64,000 bases of DNA from Pseudomonas sp. LP_7_YM (GTDB taxonomy: Bacteria; Pseudomonadota; Gammaproteobacteria; Pseudomonadales; Pseudomonadaceae). The position numbers and the translations under genes were made by a program. Where the stretch lies: NCBI RefSeq assembly GCF_004364435.1, contig NZ_SOCT01000009.1, positions 62,001-126,000 on the forward strand, given 5' to 3'. Shown here piece by piece: positions 26,310-34,551 of this stretch. Position 1 is the first letter of the stretch. Every line of letters starts with the position of its first letter. Under the pieces are notes generated by a model that saw only the letters and a program-made list of their open reading frames with translations, ran no database searches and was not told the DNA's origin.

Positions 26310-26641
26310 AAGCAGTTGGTCGGCTTTGGCAGGCCCGCCAGCTTGGCGGCAAGTTTGGCAGGAGTGCCGTTGAATAAACGATTCAGGTGCAGGCTGTTGC
26401 CTTTCTCCGTACCGAGCTTCAAAGCCGTGTATTTCACCAGCGGGCGGGTCGCTGGAGACAGTTGGAATTCAGCATGGAACGCCCGAAGCAGTTCGAGGAT
26501 TTCCCAATGTTCAGGGGTCAGGGCGATTCCTTCTCCAAGCGCCAAAGCCCCGGCGACATCGTGGGACCATTCGTGCAGGTCTGTGAGGTAGCCGTCTTTG
26601 TCCAGTACGATGATTCGCTCGTTGACGATCAGCTGCTTCAT
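26306..26641 (-). CDS. tusE: Sulfur relay protein TusE (DsrC family)
   Basis: Takes persulfide sulfur from TusBCD and passes it to MnmA for tRNA 2-thiouridine. DsrC-fold signatures are present: DGYLTDLHEWSHDVAGALAL, LTPEHWEILELLRAF and the C-terminal arm ending with a penultimate cysteine (PTNCL), the sulfur-accepting residue. The length is 111 residues. It overlaps tusB and ybiB on either side. Confidence 0.96.
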   Translation of the reverse strand: MKQLIVNERIIVLDKDGYLTDLHEWSHDVAGALALGEGIALTPEHWEILELLRAFHAEFQLSPATRPLVKYTALKLGTEKGNSLHLNRLFNGTPAKLAAKLAGLPKPTNCL

Positions 26642-26937
26642 AGCCAGGTGTTGACCTTGTCGTAGTGCACTGACAATTCTACGAATCCTGTGTAATCAAC
26701 ACTGCCCACCCAGTGGGGCAGCGTCAGGTTTCGCGCCTTGAGGTCCTCAGCGAGTACGAATAGCTTGAGGTGGTCGGCCTGGGTGTCCAAGGTCTGGCGC
26801 GCAGCTGTGGATGCTGTTAATGCATAAGTCGCATCGCCGCACAGCAGAACGGCGTCCTGGCTGCCGAGCAGGCGCAAGCAGCTGCTAAGGCGTGAATCTG
26901 CGAAGGGGGAGTGAGATAACACATGCAAGGTCGACAT
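26638..26937 (-). CDS. tusB: Sulfur relay protein TusB
   Basis: DsrH-like subunit of the TusBCD hexamer, 99 residues starting MSTLHVLSHSPFADSRLSSC. The conserved end DYTGFVELSVHYDKVNTWL identifies it. It overlaps tusE by four bases and abuts tusC. Confidence 0.93.
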   Translation of the reverse strand: MSTLHVLSHSPFADSRLSSCLRLLGSQDAVLLCGDATYALTASTAARQTLDTQADHLKLFVLAEDLKARNLTLPHWVGSVDYTGFVELSVHYDKVNTWL

Positions 26938-27299
26938 CAGATCGTGATCACCTGGTCGTATCGGTCAATGAGCGCAGCGATTTCCTGATCGCGCAAGACG
27001 TGCAGCGGCTCCATGCTCAGTTCGTCCGGCAGCATGCCGCGTTCGGCGAGGCTCGTGCGGCAGGCGAAGAGGTCTTCGACCCCGAACATCGACAGCGCTT
27101 GCAGATTGGCCGTGATGTCTTTCTGTTGTAACTGGATGGCGCTCTGGGCGGGCAACAACTGCAGAACACCGTCGTCCAGAAACAGCATGGCCAAAGGCAA
27201 ATCGAATGCGCCACCGGCCAGTGCGATGTCCAGCGCTTCGCGTGCGCTCGGCCCGGACCAAGGCGACTGGCGGCTGATAATCAGTAATGACCTGGGCAT
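26937..27299 (-). CDS. tusC: Sulfur relay protein TusC
   Basis: DsrF-like subunit of 120 residues of the TusBCD complex. The start PRSLLIISRQSPWSGPSARE and the FGVEDLFACRTSLAERGM region with a conserved cysteine are typical. Its stop and the tusB start overlap at 26937. Confidence 0.93.
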   Translation of the reverse strand: MPRSLLIISRQSPWSGPSAREALDIALAGGAFDLPLAMLFLDDGVLQLLPAQSAIQLQQKDITANLQALSMFGVEDLFACRTSLAERGMLPDELSMEPLHVLRDQEIAALIDRYDQVITI

Positions 27300-27300
27300 T

Positions 27301-27693
27301 TCAAGGCCCTCCGAAGCAGATCAAACGGTCTGCGGTTTGCACCGCATCGTGCAATTGCCCCAGGCCCGACAGCTCCCACGGAGCAGCGATATTGGCCGCA
27401 GGACGGGCGTAGCGCTCGGCTTGCGTTTCATCCAGCACCCCGCGACGCAGGGCAGCGGCAATACAAACCACGCCATCGAGGTGATGAGAGACAACAAAGT
27501 CTCGCCACTGTGCAGGGATGTCCAGTTCGTCCTGAGGTGTGACGACATTGGTCGACGCGCTGTGAACCCCGTCCTGATAAAAGAACAACCGTACGATTTC
27601 ATGCCCACCTGCCAGCACGGCCTGCGCGAACAGCAACGCGCGGCGCGAAGAGGGCGCGTGGGCCGGTGAATGGAGGACAATGGCGAACTTCAT
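27301..27693 (-). CDS. tusD: Sulfur relay protein TusD
   Basis: DsrE-like catalytic subunit of TusBCD, 130 residues. The active-site cysteine, which receives sulfur from TusA, lies in GVVCIAAALRRGVLDE. The N-terminal strand-loop KFAIVLHSPAHAPSSRRAL is also typical. First gene of the tusDCBE-ybiB operon. Confidence 0.95.
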   Translation of the reverse strand: MKFAIVLHSPAHAPSSRRALLFAQAVLAGGHEIVRLFFYQDGVHSASTNVVTPQDELDIPAQWRDFVVSHHLDGVVCIAAALRRGVLDETQAERYARPAANIAAPWELSGLGQLHDAVQTADRLICFGGP

Positions 27694-27764
27694 GGGGCGG
27701 CTCGTTCAGCAGGGTGACAGGGTGAATGTGGCCAATGATAAAGAATTCAAAGGCACGAGGCAGC

Positions 27765-27790
27765 AAAAAGCCCGCCGAAGCGGGCTTTTT
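27765..27790 (-). terminator. Bidirectional-type terminator after yccA
   Basis: AAAAAGCCCG, a six-base loop and CGGGCTTTTT; it ends yccA on the minus strand and separates it from tusD. Confidence 0.85.
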
Positions 27791-27809
27791 GTTAAGGCTG
27801 TGACCGTTA

Positions 27810-28481
27810 TCAGTCGTCGCGACCCATGATGCCGAAGATCTGCAACAGGCTGATGAACAGGTTGTAGATCGATACATACAGGCTGATGGTCGCCATGATG
27901 TAGTTACGCTCACCGCCCTGAATGATGGCGCTGGTCTGGAACAGGATGCACACCGAAGAGAACAGCACGAAGCCTGCGCTGATCGCCAGTTGCAGACCGC
28001 TGATCTGGAAAAACATACTCGCCAACACTGCCGCCAGCAGGACGAAGAAGCCTGCGGTGATGAAGCCGCCCAGGAAACTCATGTCCTTGCGGGTGATCAG
28101 CACGTAAGCCGATAGGCCACCGAACACCAGAGCCGTCATTGCGAAGGCCGAAGCAACGACTTCTGCGCCGCCCTGCATGCCCAGGTAGCGGTTGAGGATC
28201 GGACCGAGGATGAAACCCATGAAGCCGGTCAGCGCGAATGCAGAGACCAGACCCCACGCCGAATCGCGCAGCTTGTTGGTGAGGAAGAACAGGCCGTAAA
28301 AGCCGATCAGCACCACGAAGACGTTCGGGTAGCGCACGTGCATCTGCTGCGCGACGAACGCCATGATCCCGCTGAAAGCAAGGGTAAGGGCCAGAAGGCC
28401 GTACGTGTTGCGCAGGACGCGGCTAACCTCTAGCTGCTCGACCTGCACGCGGTTGTTAACTGCGTAATCCTGTTCGCGCAT
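27810..28481 (-). CDS. yccA: Bax inhibitor-1 family inner-membrane protein (YccA-like)
   Basis: A protein of 223 residues with seven hydrophobic segments. The start MREQDYAVNNRVQVEQLEVS and the end FISLLQIFGIMGRDD are typical of the Pseudomonas BI-1/YccA proteins. In E. coli YccA modulates the FtsH protease. ATG 28481 was preferred to the in-frame start at 28550, which adds non-conserved residues. It is the last core gene before tRNA-Ser. Confidence 0.93.
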   Translation of the reverse strand: MREQDYAVNNRVQVEQLEVSRVLRNTYGLLALTLAFSGIMAFVAQQMHVRYPNVFVVLIGFYGLFFLTNKLRDSAWGLVSAFALTGFMGFILGPILNRYLGMQGGAEVVASAFAMTALVFGGLSAYVLITRKDMSFLGGFITAGFFVLLAAVLASMFFQISGLQLAISAGFVLFSSVCILFQTSAIIQGGERNYIMATISLYVSIYNLFISLLQIFGIMGRDD

Positions 28482-28570
28482 GGCGCTACTCCTGATGACT
28501 GAAAGGGTGGTCTGAAATCTCAAGTTGCAAAGATCATAACAGAGCTGCACTCAGACGCGAGTCAGAGAGT

Positions 28571-28598
28571 TTGACAGCTTGTTTCATTCCGGTATTAT
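28571..28598 (+). promoter_or_regulatory. Sigma-70 promoter of tRNA-Ser
   Basis: TTGACA (28571-28576) and TATTAT (28593-28598) are separated by 16 bases, followed by a GC-rich discriminator. The expected start is about ten bases before the tRNA. Confidence 0.8.
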
Positions 28599-28615
28599 GA
28601 CGCCCGCAACGCAAT

Positions 28616-28703
28616 GGAGGTGTGGCCGAGTGGTTTAAGGCAGCAGTCTTGAAAACTGCCGACTGTAACAGGTCCCTGAGTTCGAATCTCTGCGCCTCCG
28701 CCA
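28616..28703 (+). tRNA. tRNA-Ser (anticodon UGA)
   Basis: Folds as a class II tRNA of 88 bases with encoded CCA. The acceptor GGAGGTG pairs with CGCCTCC, the anticodon TGA is at 28650-28652, and a long variable arm and the T-loop TTCGAAT follow. The 3' end borders the accessory island, but I see no second copy of the tRNA 3' end downstream. Confidence 0.97.
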
Positions 28704-28719
28704 TATTTTGTACGTCAAG

Positions 28720-28742
28720 GCCCTGATTTTTCAGGGCTTTTT
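28720..28742 (+). terminator. Terminator of tRNA-Ser
   Basis: GCCCTGA, a TTTT loop and TCAGGGC are followed by a T-run, 17 bases after the CCA end. Confidence 0.88.
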
Positions 28743-29093
28743 CGTTTCTGGCGTTTGGGCTTTGCCTCGCGTCCAACGGGGCGGCGTTCCGAAATTAATG
28801 GACGCGCTCCAAAATTCTGCGATTGCCGAGGGCTATTTCGTTGGTGCGACGATCTCGCCCACACGTCGATACACGGTATGTATGCTGCGTCTGTAGAAGT
28901 GCCCCACGCCTCGCTAGCGAGGGTCAGGTGTTCAATTTCGCTCGCCGCTTTCGAACGGACGTCTCGAACCTGAAAGCTCCTTATGTGCACTGCAAGTTTT
29001 TTCCAGTTGAGGCCTACACCGTCGCGTGACAAATGCAAATGCTCGCCGCCTAGTGTGCAACGCTGCATTGCACGAACCACGGCGAGCGGGCAG
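28743..29093. other. Start of the accessory island; no recognisable gene
   Basis: Short ORFs on both strands have no recognisable features. There is no intact integrase next to tRNA-Ser and no clear direct repeat. The stretch may be a remnant of lost mobile DNA. Confidence 0.4.
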
Positions 29094-29237
29094 TTACCAG
29101 AAGATGGGACCGATGAGGCAGTAGCGGATCAATGCCTGTCCTGAGCTTTGTTTATGCCTGAGTACCAAGTGGACGACGACGTCGCGCTGCTCTTCATAGA
29201 TCTCGAAGAAAATGCGGTACCGGCCAATGAGAGTTGA
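29094..29237 (-). pseudogene. C-terminal remnant of a RelE/ParE-type toxin
   Basis: The minus strand reads IGRYRIFFEIYEEQRDVVVH followed by LVLRHKQSSGQALI and a stop at 29094. The R-Y-R-I-x-F-E-I ... V-x-R-H pattern is the C-terminal part of RelE/ParE toxins. There is no upstream part: the frame runs into the start of the antitoxin gene on the other strand. Confidence 0.4.
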
Positions 29238-29445
29238 GACCATTGGCTACCTGAAAGGCCATGCTGCCGATCTCGATCTGGAAGAGCCCATGGTGATCAC
29301 TCAGAACGGCATTCCGGCCTATGTCGTGGAATCTTTCGCCGAACGCAAAAGCCGCGACGAAGCAATCGCTCTCGTAAAGCTGCTTTCAATGGGATCGCGG
29401 GAGTACAGCGAAAGCAAGCGCTGCACGGCCGACGATTTGAAAGCC
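29227..29445 (+). pseudogene. Phd/YefM-type antitoxin truncated by an IS3-family element
   Basis: MRVETIGYLKGHAADLDLEE plus PMVITQNGIPAYVVES are the N-terminal DNA-binding and dimerisation part of a Phd/YefM antitoxin. After 73 residues the frame enters the IS end TGTAGTGGTC at 29446 and continues 25 unrelated residues to 29523. Any toxin formerly downstream is missing. The original C-terminus, the toxin-neutralising part, may be short or lost. Confidence 0.65.
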
Positions 29446-30035
29446 TGTAGTGGTCAACTGATCCCAGACACGGTTTTAAGTTTTTCTTCAGTTTTCGCCG
29501 GGGCCAACCCATCGTTAAATTGATGCGGTCTGATCCAGTTGTAGTGATGCATCAGTACTGGCTGATGTCGCTCTGAGTCTGCTAGCCGGTCATGTAGCCG
29601 GTGGCTGGTATCCATTCTGTTTTCAAGCTGCGAAACACCCTTTCCATCGGCGCATTGTCCCGGCAGTTTCCTGGGCGACTCATGCTCTGACGCATGCGGT
29701 CGCGCCTCAGCCGTTGGCGAAAGTTGCGGCTGCCATATTGCGATCCCTTGTGGGAGTGAAATAGCAGGCCTTGAGGCATGCCGCGTTGCTCGTAAGCTAC
29801 GTCCAGCGCCTTCATCACCAGGTCTGCATCCGGCTTTTCCGATAACGCCCAGCCCACCATTCGGCGAGCGTAGAGATCCATGACAGCCGCAAGGTAGTGT
29901 CATTTCCCCCCCTGCCAAGATATAGGTGATGTTGCCGCACCAGAGCTGGTTAGGCGCTTCGATACCAAACTTCCTGTTCAAGACATTTGGTATATCAGGC
30001 CGCTCGACTGTCGCTTTTTTATAGGCGTGTGATCC
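29446..30035 (-). mobile_element. Fragment of an IS3-family element (3' half of orfB)
   Basis: The terminal sequence TGTAGTGGTC at 29446 and the following bases match, in inverse orientation, the right end of the element at 33031-34260. The minus strand encodes the second half of an IS3 transposase (APNQLWCGNITYI; HHYNWIRPHQFNDGLAPA; stop after TVSGIS) with several frameshifts. Homology to the other copy stops at GGATCACAC near 30035, so orfA and the first half of orfB are gone. Confidence 0.85.
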
Positions 30036-30059
30036 TCCAGAAAATTCTCAAGGGTGCAG

Positions 30060-30339
30060 GCGTCGCCGTGTATCGTCGGAAGCCACCGCGGCTGAGCTAC
30101 TGCCAACCCGACGTGATCTGTTCCAATGCCAGGGTGGCCATGCGTGGGGCTATGACGGCTTCGGCGCGAGCAATCTTGCGCATGCCATTGCAGGACGCAT
30201 CTACGAATTAGGCGGACTTGAACCGGCCGAAATGACCCTTCGGGCGAACAAAATCGTGCAAGTCCTGCTCGCCCGGCTGAATCGCGACTCACCTGCTGAC
30301 CTCAAGATAAGCGATATCAAGCGCCTGATGAGCGCATAG
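30060..30339 (+). pseudogene. Remnant of a DUF6166-like small protein
   Basis: An open frame ending at TAG 30337-30339 reads DLFQCQGGHAWGYDGFGASN, LAHAIAGRIYELGG and ends SDIKRLMSA. The W-G-Y-x-G-x-G-x-x-x-L-A-x-A-I pattern resembles DUF6166 proteins of plasmids and integrative elements. No good start codon exists; the 5' end was probably removed when the IS3 fragment arrived. Confidence 0.45.
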
Positions 30340-30431
30340 CACCTGCAATTATGTGCGGAGTTCAAGGTTGGGTCAGCGCGCCACTGGAGCCCTGACTCCA
30401 CACCTTGAAGTGGCGGGTTGGCGAACTGTGG

Positions 30432-31136
30432 TCATCCGCGGTTCGCGTCCAGGTCTGCGAAAAGGTCGTCCAGTGCCGCGATGGATTTCGGCAACAGCCG
30501 TGTGCGTGATGCCTGTTCAGGCTCAGTGCTCCAGTTTTTCTCCGACAGGATAGCGTCGCAGTTCTTTTTCAACTGTTCTGGGGACAGATTATAACTGCCT
30601 GGATTGTCGCCATATCCCATGCGCATCTTGTCACAGGCGGCCTCGAGATGGGGCGACACGACGCTGTCGATCGCTACCTTATCCACCCCCAGCAACTCGC
30701 CCGCATCAGCAAGGGCTCGATGAAACGCGTAACTCATGCCCTTGCCTTGCATTTGGGAAGGGAAGCATATATCACCGTAACCGATGGTCGACTGGCCAGA
30801 GTGATCATCATCCTGCTCTGTGACATAAACAGACTGCGTCGCTCGACTCTTCTTGCCCGACGGACTGCATAACGCCAGGTCGAATGTCACTGCCTTGCTT
30901 GCCGAATCTTTGGGCCGGCGTGTCAATGTCATCTCACCGTGATCACGATGCTTGAGCCTGTAAACCATCTTGCCCAAACGAGCACGCTCCGGATTGCGCT
31001 CCACTGCTGCCGCAGGCGCAGATAAAACGTTCGTGGCGCCAGCGCTGGCATGTTTTGGCTCCTGCCCCTCGGCATTGACAGGGACTGCGAGCGTCGGCAT
31101 TTGAGCGGGGTTGAAACGCGATGCTGAATTGATCAT
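30432..31136 (-). CDS. Candidate type III effector with GNAT-like motif
   Basis: A protein of 234 residues without signal peptide. ATG 31136 has AGGA seven bases upstream, and an hrp-box-like promoter lies 32 bases upstream. The N-terminus (MINSASRFNPAQMPTLAVPV) has no acidic residue before position 23 and is rich in Ser, Ala, Pro and Asn, as in secreted effectors. Residues 128-133 (QMQGKG) fit the acetyl-CoA motif Q/R-x-x-G-x-G/A of GNATs, followed by a helix (MSYAFHRALADAGELLG) and a strand (VDKVAIDSVVS) in the expected order. I cannot match it to a named Hop family. It could also be a non-enzymatic effector. It sits among mobile remnants, which fits horizontal gain. Confidence 0.6.
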   Translation of the reverse strand: MINSASRFNPAQMPTLAVPVNAEGQEPKHASAGATNVLSAPAAAVERNPERARLGKMVYRLKHRDHGEMTLTRRPKDSASKAVTFDLALCSPSGKKSRATQSVYVTEQDDDHSGQSTIGYGDICFPSQMQGKGMSYAFHRALADAGELLGVDKVAIDSVVSPHLEAACDKMRMGYGDNPGSYNLSPEQLKKNCDAILSEKNWSTEPEQASRTRLLPKSIAALDDLFADLDANRG

Positions 31137-31167
31137 GACTATATCCTGAAACACTGGAATAGCATGG

Positions 31168-31195
31168 TGTGTGGTCGCGCTGGACTTGGAGTTCC
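31168..31195 (-). promoter_or_regulatory. hrp-box-like promoter (HrpL sigma factor)
   Basis: On the minus strand GGAACT (31195-31190) is followed by 15 bases and CCACACA (31174-31168). The P. syringae consensus is GGAACC-N15/16-CCACNNA, so there is one mismatch. It is correctly oriented and spaced for the ORF starting at 31136. Together with the N-terminal composition this is the main reason to call that gene an effector. Confidence 0.7.
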
Positions 31196-31384
31196 GCAAA
31201 GAGCGCAACAAAGGTGGCGTTAAAAACGTACTCAAGCCAGAATGGCGATCGCCTTGGTTTAAGAAATTGGCAGCCTGCGGCTGCAAATCGCCCGTTTTTG
31301 CTATCGCGTAGCATCAGGAAAACCGAGTGGCCCATCGCTATGGAGCTGCGCTTTGTCGCTGTATTTCGCGTAGATGAGCATTTC

Positions 31385-31651
31385 CTATCTGGTCTGATGC
31401 TCAATAATCTTCGGTTTTATTAGCCGGTCAGCATGCCACACGACCCAAGCAAAACAAGCGCATGCTACACCAGTAAAAATACCGGCTATTGCCTTTACAC
31501 TCCCGATCATGTTCTTACCGAACCAGAATCCATCCGCAAGGTGAGCAACAATTGCTATCGAGTTCAGCAAGACGGTAAAACCAACGGCATAGGCAATCAC
31601 TCCTGAAATTCCGAGTACCGCCTTAACAATCGAAATCAAAACTCGCATCAT
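31385..31651 (-). CDS. Small hypothetical membrane protein
   Basis: About 88 residues starting MMRVLISIVKAVLGISGVIA, with two or three hydrophobic segments (residues 4-25, 28-40 and 50-70) and a basic C-terminus (ADRLIKPKIIEHQ). GAGAG precedes the double ATG at 31651/31648. I do not recognise the family. The frame extends upstream through junk into the rulB remnant, which is not part of this gene. Confidence 0.45.
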   Translation of the reverse strand: MMRVLISIVKAVLGISGVIAYAVGFTVLLNSIAIVAHLADGFWFGKNMIGSVKAIAGIFTGVACACFAWVVWHADRLIKPKIIEHQTR

Positions 31652-31855
31652 CGTTCTCTCGCTCAATGGACGCAAAACCGCGTCTCTCCTACGGCTCGGC
31701 CCCACGTTCGACGGCGGGGCCTCCAAGAAACATGTCTGAATAGGTCTAACTCCAAGTATCCTGCAGCCCCGGACTTTTCCAGCGTATCTGTGATTGTCGA
31801 GAGCCGACTCGATGAATCGGCTCTCGACACGCGGGTGCGACCTCTTCACGAGGGG

Positions 31856-31963
31856 CTTGGCGTCGCAGCTGCGGGCAATTACACATGAGTCATTATTACT
31901 CAGTACAACGATCGGCGTTTTAACTAGATCAGGGCAAAATACCCGCTCACAGCCAGCGTAGAA
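31856..31963 (-). pseudogene. rulB (umuC-like) fragment
   Basis: FYAGCERVFCPDLVKTPIVV and LSNNDSCVIARSCDAK match the N-terminal region of UmuC/RulB Y-family polymerases (family pattern FYASCERVFxPDLxxxPIVVLSNNDGCVIARS). After the I-A-R-S-x-x-A-K point similarity stops. rulB is known in P. syringae as an insertion hot spot for effector-carrying elements, and an effector candidate lies 700 bases away. Confidence 0.75.
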
Positions 31964-32050
31964 ACGTAAGCGCTCCATGAACCCCACATTCAATCCGCTT
32001 GGCTAATGCCGGATGCTGTACTCCTGATTTTTCTCAGGAGCTCATCCGCC

Positions 32051-32231
32051 ATGATGCGACCCGACGCCAAAGTCGAAAAAGTGTACCTCTACCCGAAACC
32101 CGTCGACTTTAGAAAATCCATCGACGGCTTGGCTGCGCTGGTCGAACTCGATATTAAAGTGGCGGTGTTTGACCCCGTACTTTTCGTTTTCCTGAATCGC
32201 CACCGCAACCGAGTCAAAGTGCTGTATTGGG
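32051..32231 (+). pseudogene. IS66-family tnpB (Orf2) fragment
   Basis: MMRPDAKVEKVYLYPKPVDF, RKSIDGLAALVEL and FVFLNRHRNRVKVLYW are characteristic of the IS66 TnpB protein. About 60 of ~115 residues remain; the reading frame is broken after VLYW by the group II intron that begins at 32232. The neighbouring IS66 genes tnpA and tnpC are absent. Confidence 0.85.
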
Positions 32232-33030
32232 GTGTGTCACGAACGCTGACGTCAGTCAGCGATGCTGTATCAAAGATGGGAGTAGGTCTCCCGGAGTCTG
32301 CTTGCAGGAGCTGGCTTCAAACCACCCGGTGCTGCTGCGTTCAAAAGGCGTGGTGGTGAGCGACCGTTGGAAAAGGCGCCAATGATAGTGTCAGGTACGT
32401 ATTGAGAAGATGAGCGAAAGCAAACCGTCCGAAGACGCATCGTTAAGTATTCAAATGCTGTCAAAGCCGAGGTCGCCCAGTAGCCTCGGGATCAGTCTGG
32501 AAGCTACCTGTCTACTGTCCAGATGGCAGCCGGTGTATAGGCGGCATGAACTCAATACAGGCTTTGATTCGGAACGTGAGAACCTCGCCTTTGATGCCAA
32601 GGGAAATGACAAGCGGCTACCACCGCAAGGAAGAATACCGATGCAAAGGCCGAGGGGCGGAGCCATTCGTAGTAGTGATGAAATTCTTGTAATGAGAATG
32701 GAGCGAAGGGATGGCGTTGCCCAGCTGGCTCATGCCATCAACCCGCTTTGGTGGGGAGGAGTGGCATGAGTACAGCAAAGTCGTACAGCATTTCCAAACT
32801 GACAGTTTGGGAGGCTTACCAGCGTGTGAAAGCCAATCGAGGAGCCGCTGGGATAGACGAACAATCTATTGCCCAGTTCGAGCAGAAGCTGCAACGGAAC
32901 CTCTACAAGCTGTGGAATCGGATGTCATCAGGTTCCTACTTACCGCCGCCGGTTCGGCAGGTAGAGATTCCGAAGCAATCAGGAGGCAAATGCAAGCTGG
33001 GTATTCCTACTGTGGCTGATCGGGTGGCTC
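32232..33030 (+). mobile_element. Group II intron, 3'-truncated
   Basis: The element begins GTGTG at 32232, matching the 5' consensus GUGYG, directly after an IS66 tnpB codon. The next ~530 bases are non-coding with many potential stems, as expected for ribozyme domains I-IV. They are followed by the intron-encoded reverse transcriptase. The intron stops at 33030, where the IS3-family element begins; domains V and VI are absent, so it cannot splice. Confidence 0.75.
32766..33030 (+). pseudogene. ltrA: Group II intron reverse transcriptase/maturase, N-terminal fragment
   Basis: KLTVWEAYQRVKANRGAAGI and PPPVRQVEIPKQSGGKCKLG then IPTVADRVA are the RT0/RT1 region of group II intron-encoded proteins. 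GGAGGAGTGGC precedes ATG 32766. Only about 88 of ~420-470 residues remain: an IS3-family element interrupts after VADRVA. The catalytic YADD box is absent. Confidence 0.88.
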
Positions 33031-34321
<1,291 letters not shown>

Positions 34322-34428
34322 TGTTGCCATCTGAAAGGACTCCAAAGGTGTACTGGCACACCAGCACTGTACCGATTTTGTACCTTTGGACCATAGGACT
34401 GTATTTGTGGAGAACCACCCAGAAACAC

Positions 34429-34453
34429 AAAAGCCGCGCAATGCGCGGCTTTT
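34429..34453 (-). terminator. Terminator of the CAU tRNA
   Basis: AAAAGCCGCGC, a three-base loop and GCGCGGCTTTT; it follows the tRNA directly on the minus strand. It forms the right boundary of the accessory island. The 170 bases between the IS end and this hairpin hold nothing I recognise. Confidence 0.88.
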
Positions 34454-34458
34454 GAAGG

Positions 34459-34535
34459 TGGTGGGCCCACACGGACTCGAACCGTGGACCAAAGGATTAT
34501 GAGTCCTCTGCTCTAACCAACTGAGCTATAGGCCC
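34459..34535 (-). tRNA. tRNA with CAU anticodon, probably tRNA-Ile2
   Basis: 77 bases with CCA; acceptor GGGCCTA/TGGGCCC, anticodon loop CTCATAA, T-loop TTCGAGT. Pairs C4-G69 and C5-G68, a G27-U43 anticodon-stem end and the GACTCATAATC-x-TTGGTC stretch match E. coli tRNA-Ile2, whose C34 is converted to lysidine by TilS. E. coli elongator tRNA-Met has T4-A69 and A5-T68. Automated tools would label it tRNA-Met. Confidence 0.9.
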
Positions 34536-34551
34536 TCAGTCAGGCGGCGGA

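Noticed and set aside
28616..28703. tRNA-Ser as an attachment site of an integrative island
   Set aside because: No duplicate of the tRNA 3' end and no intact integrase seen in the window, so att sites cannot be supported.
28708..29080. ORFs on both strands just after tRNA-Ser
   Set aside because: Overlapping frames with no motif or RBS, starting within the tRNA terminator.
31385..31993. A single 202-residue membrane protein
   Set aside because: The first third is rulB sequence and the middle is junk; only the last ~88 residues, with their own RBS and ATG, look like a gene.
32410..32769. 119-residue ORF between IS66 and the reverse transcriptase
   Set aside because: Lies in the ribozyme part of the group II intron; the sequence is constrained by RNA structure, not coding.
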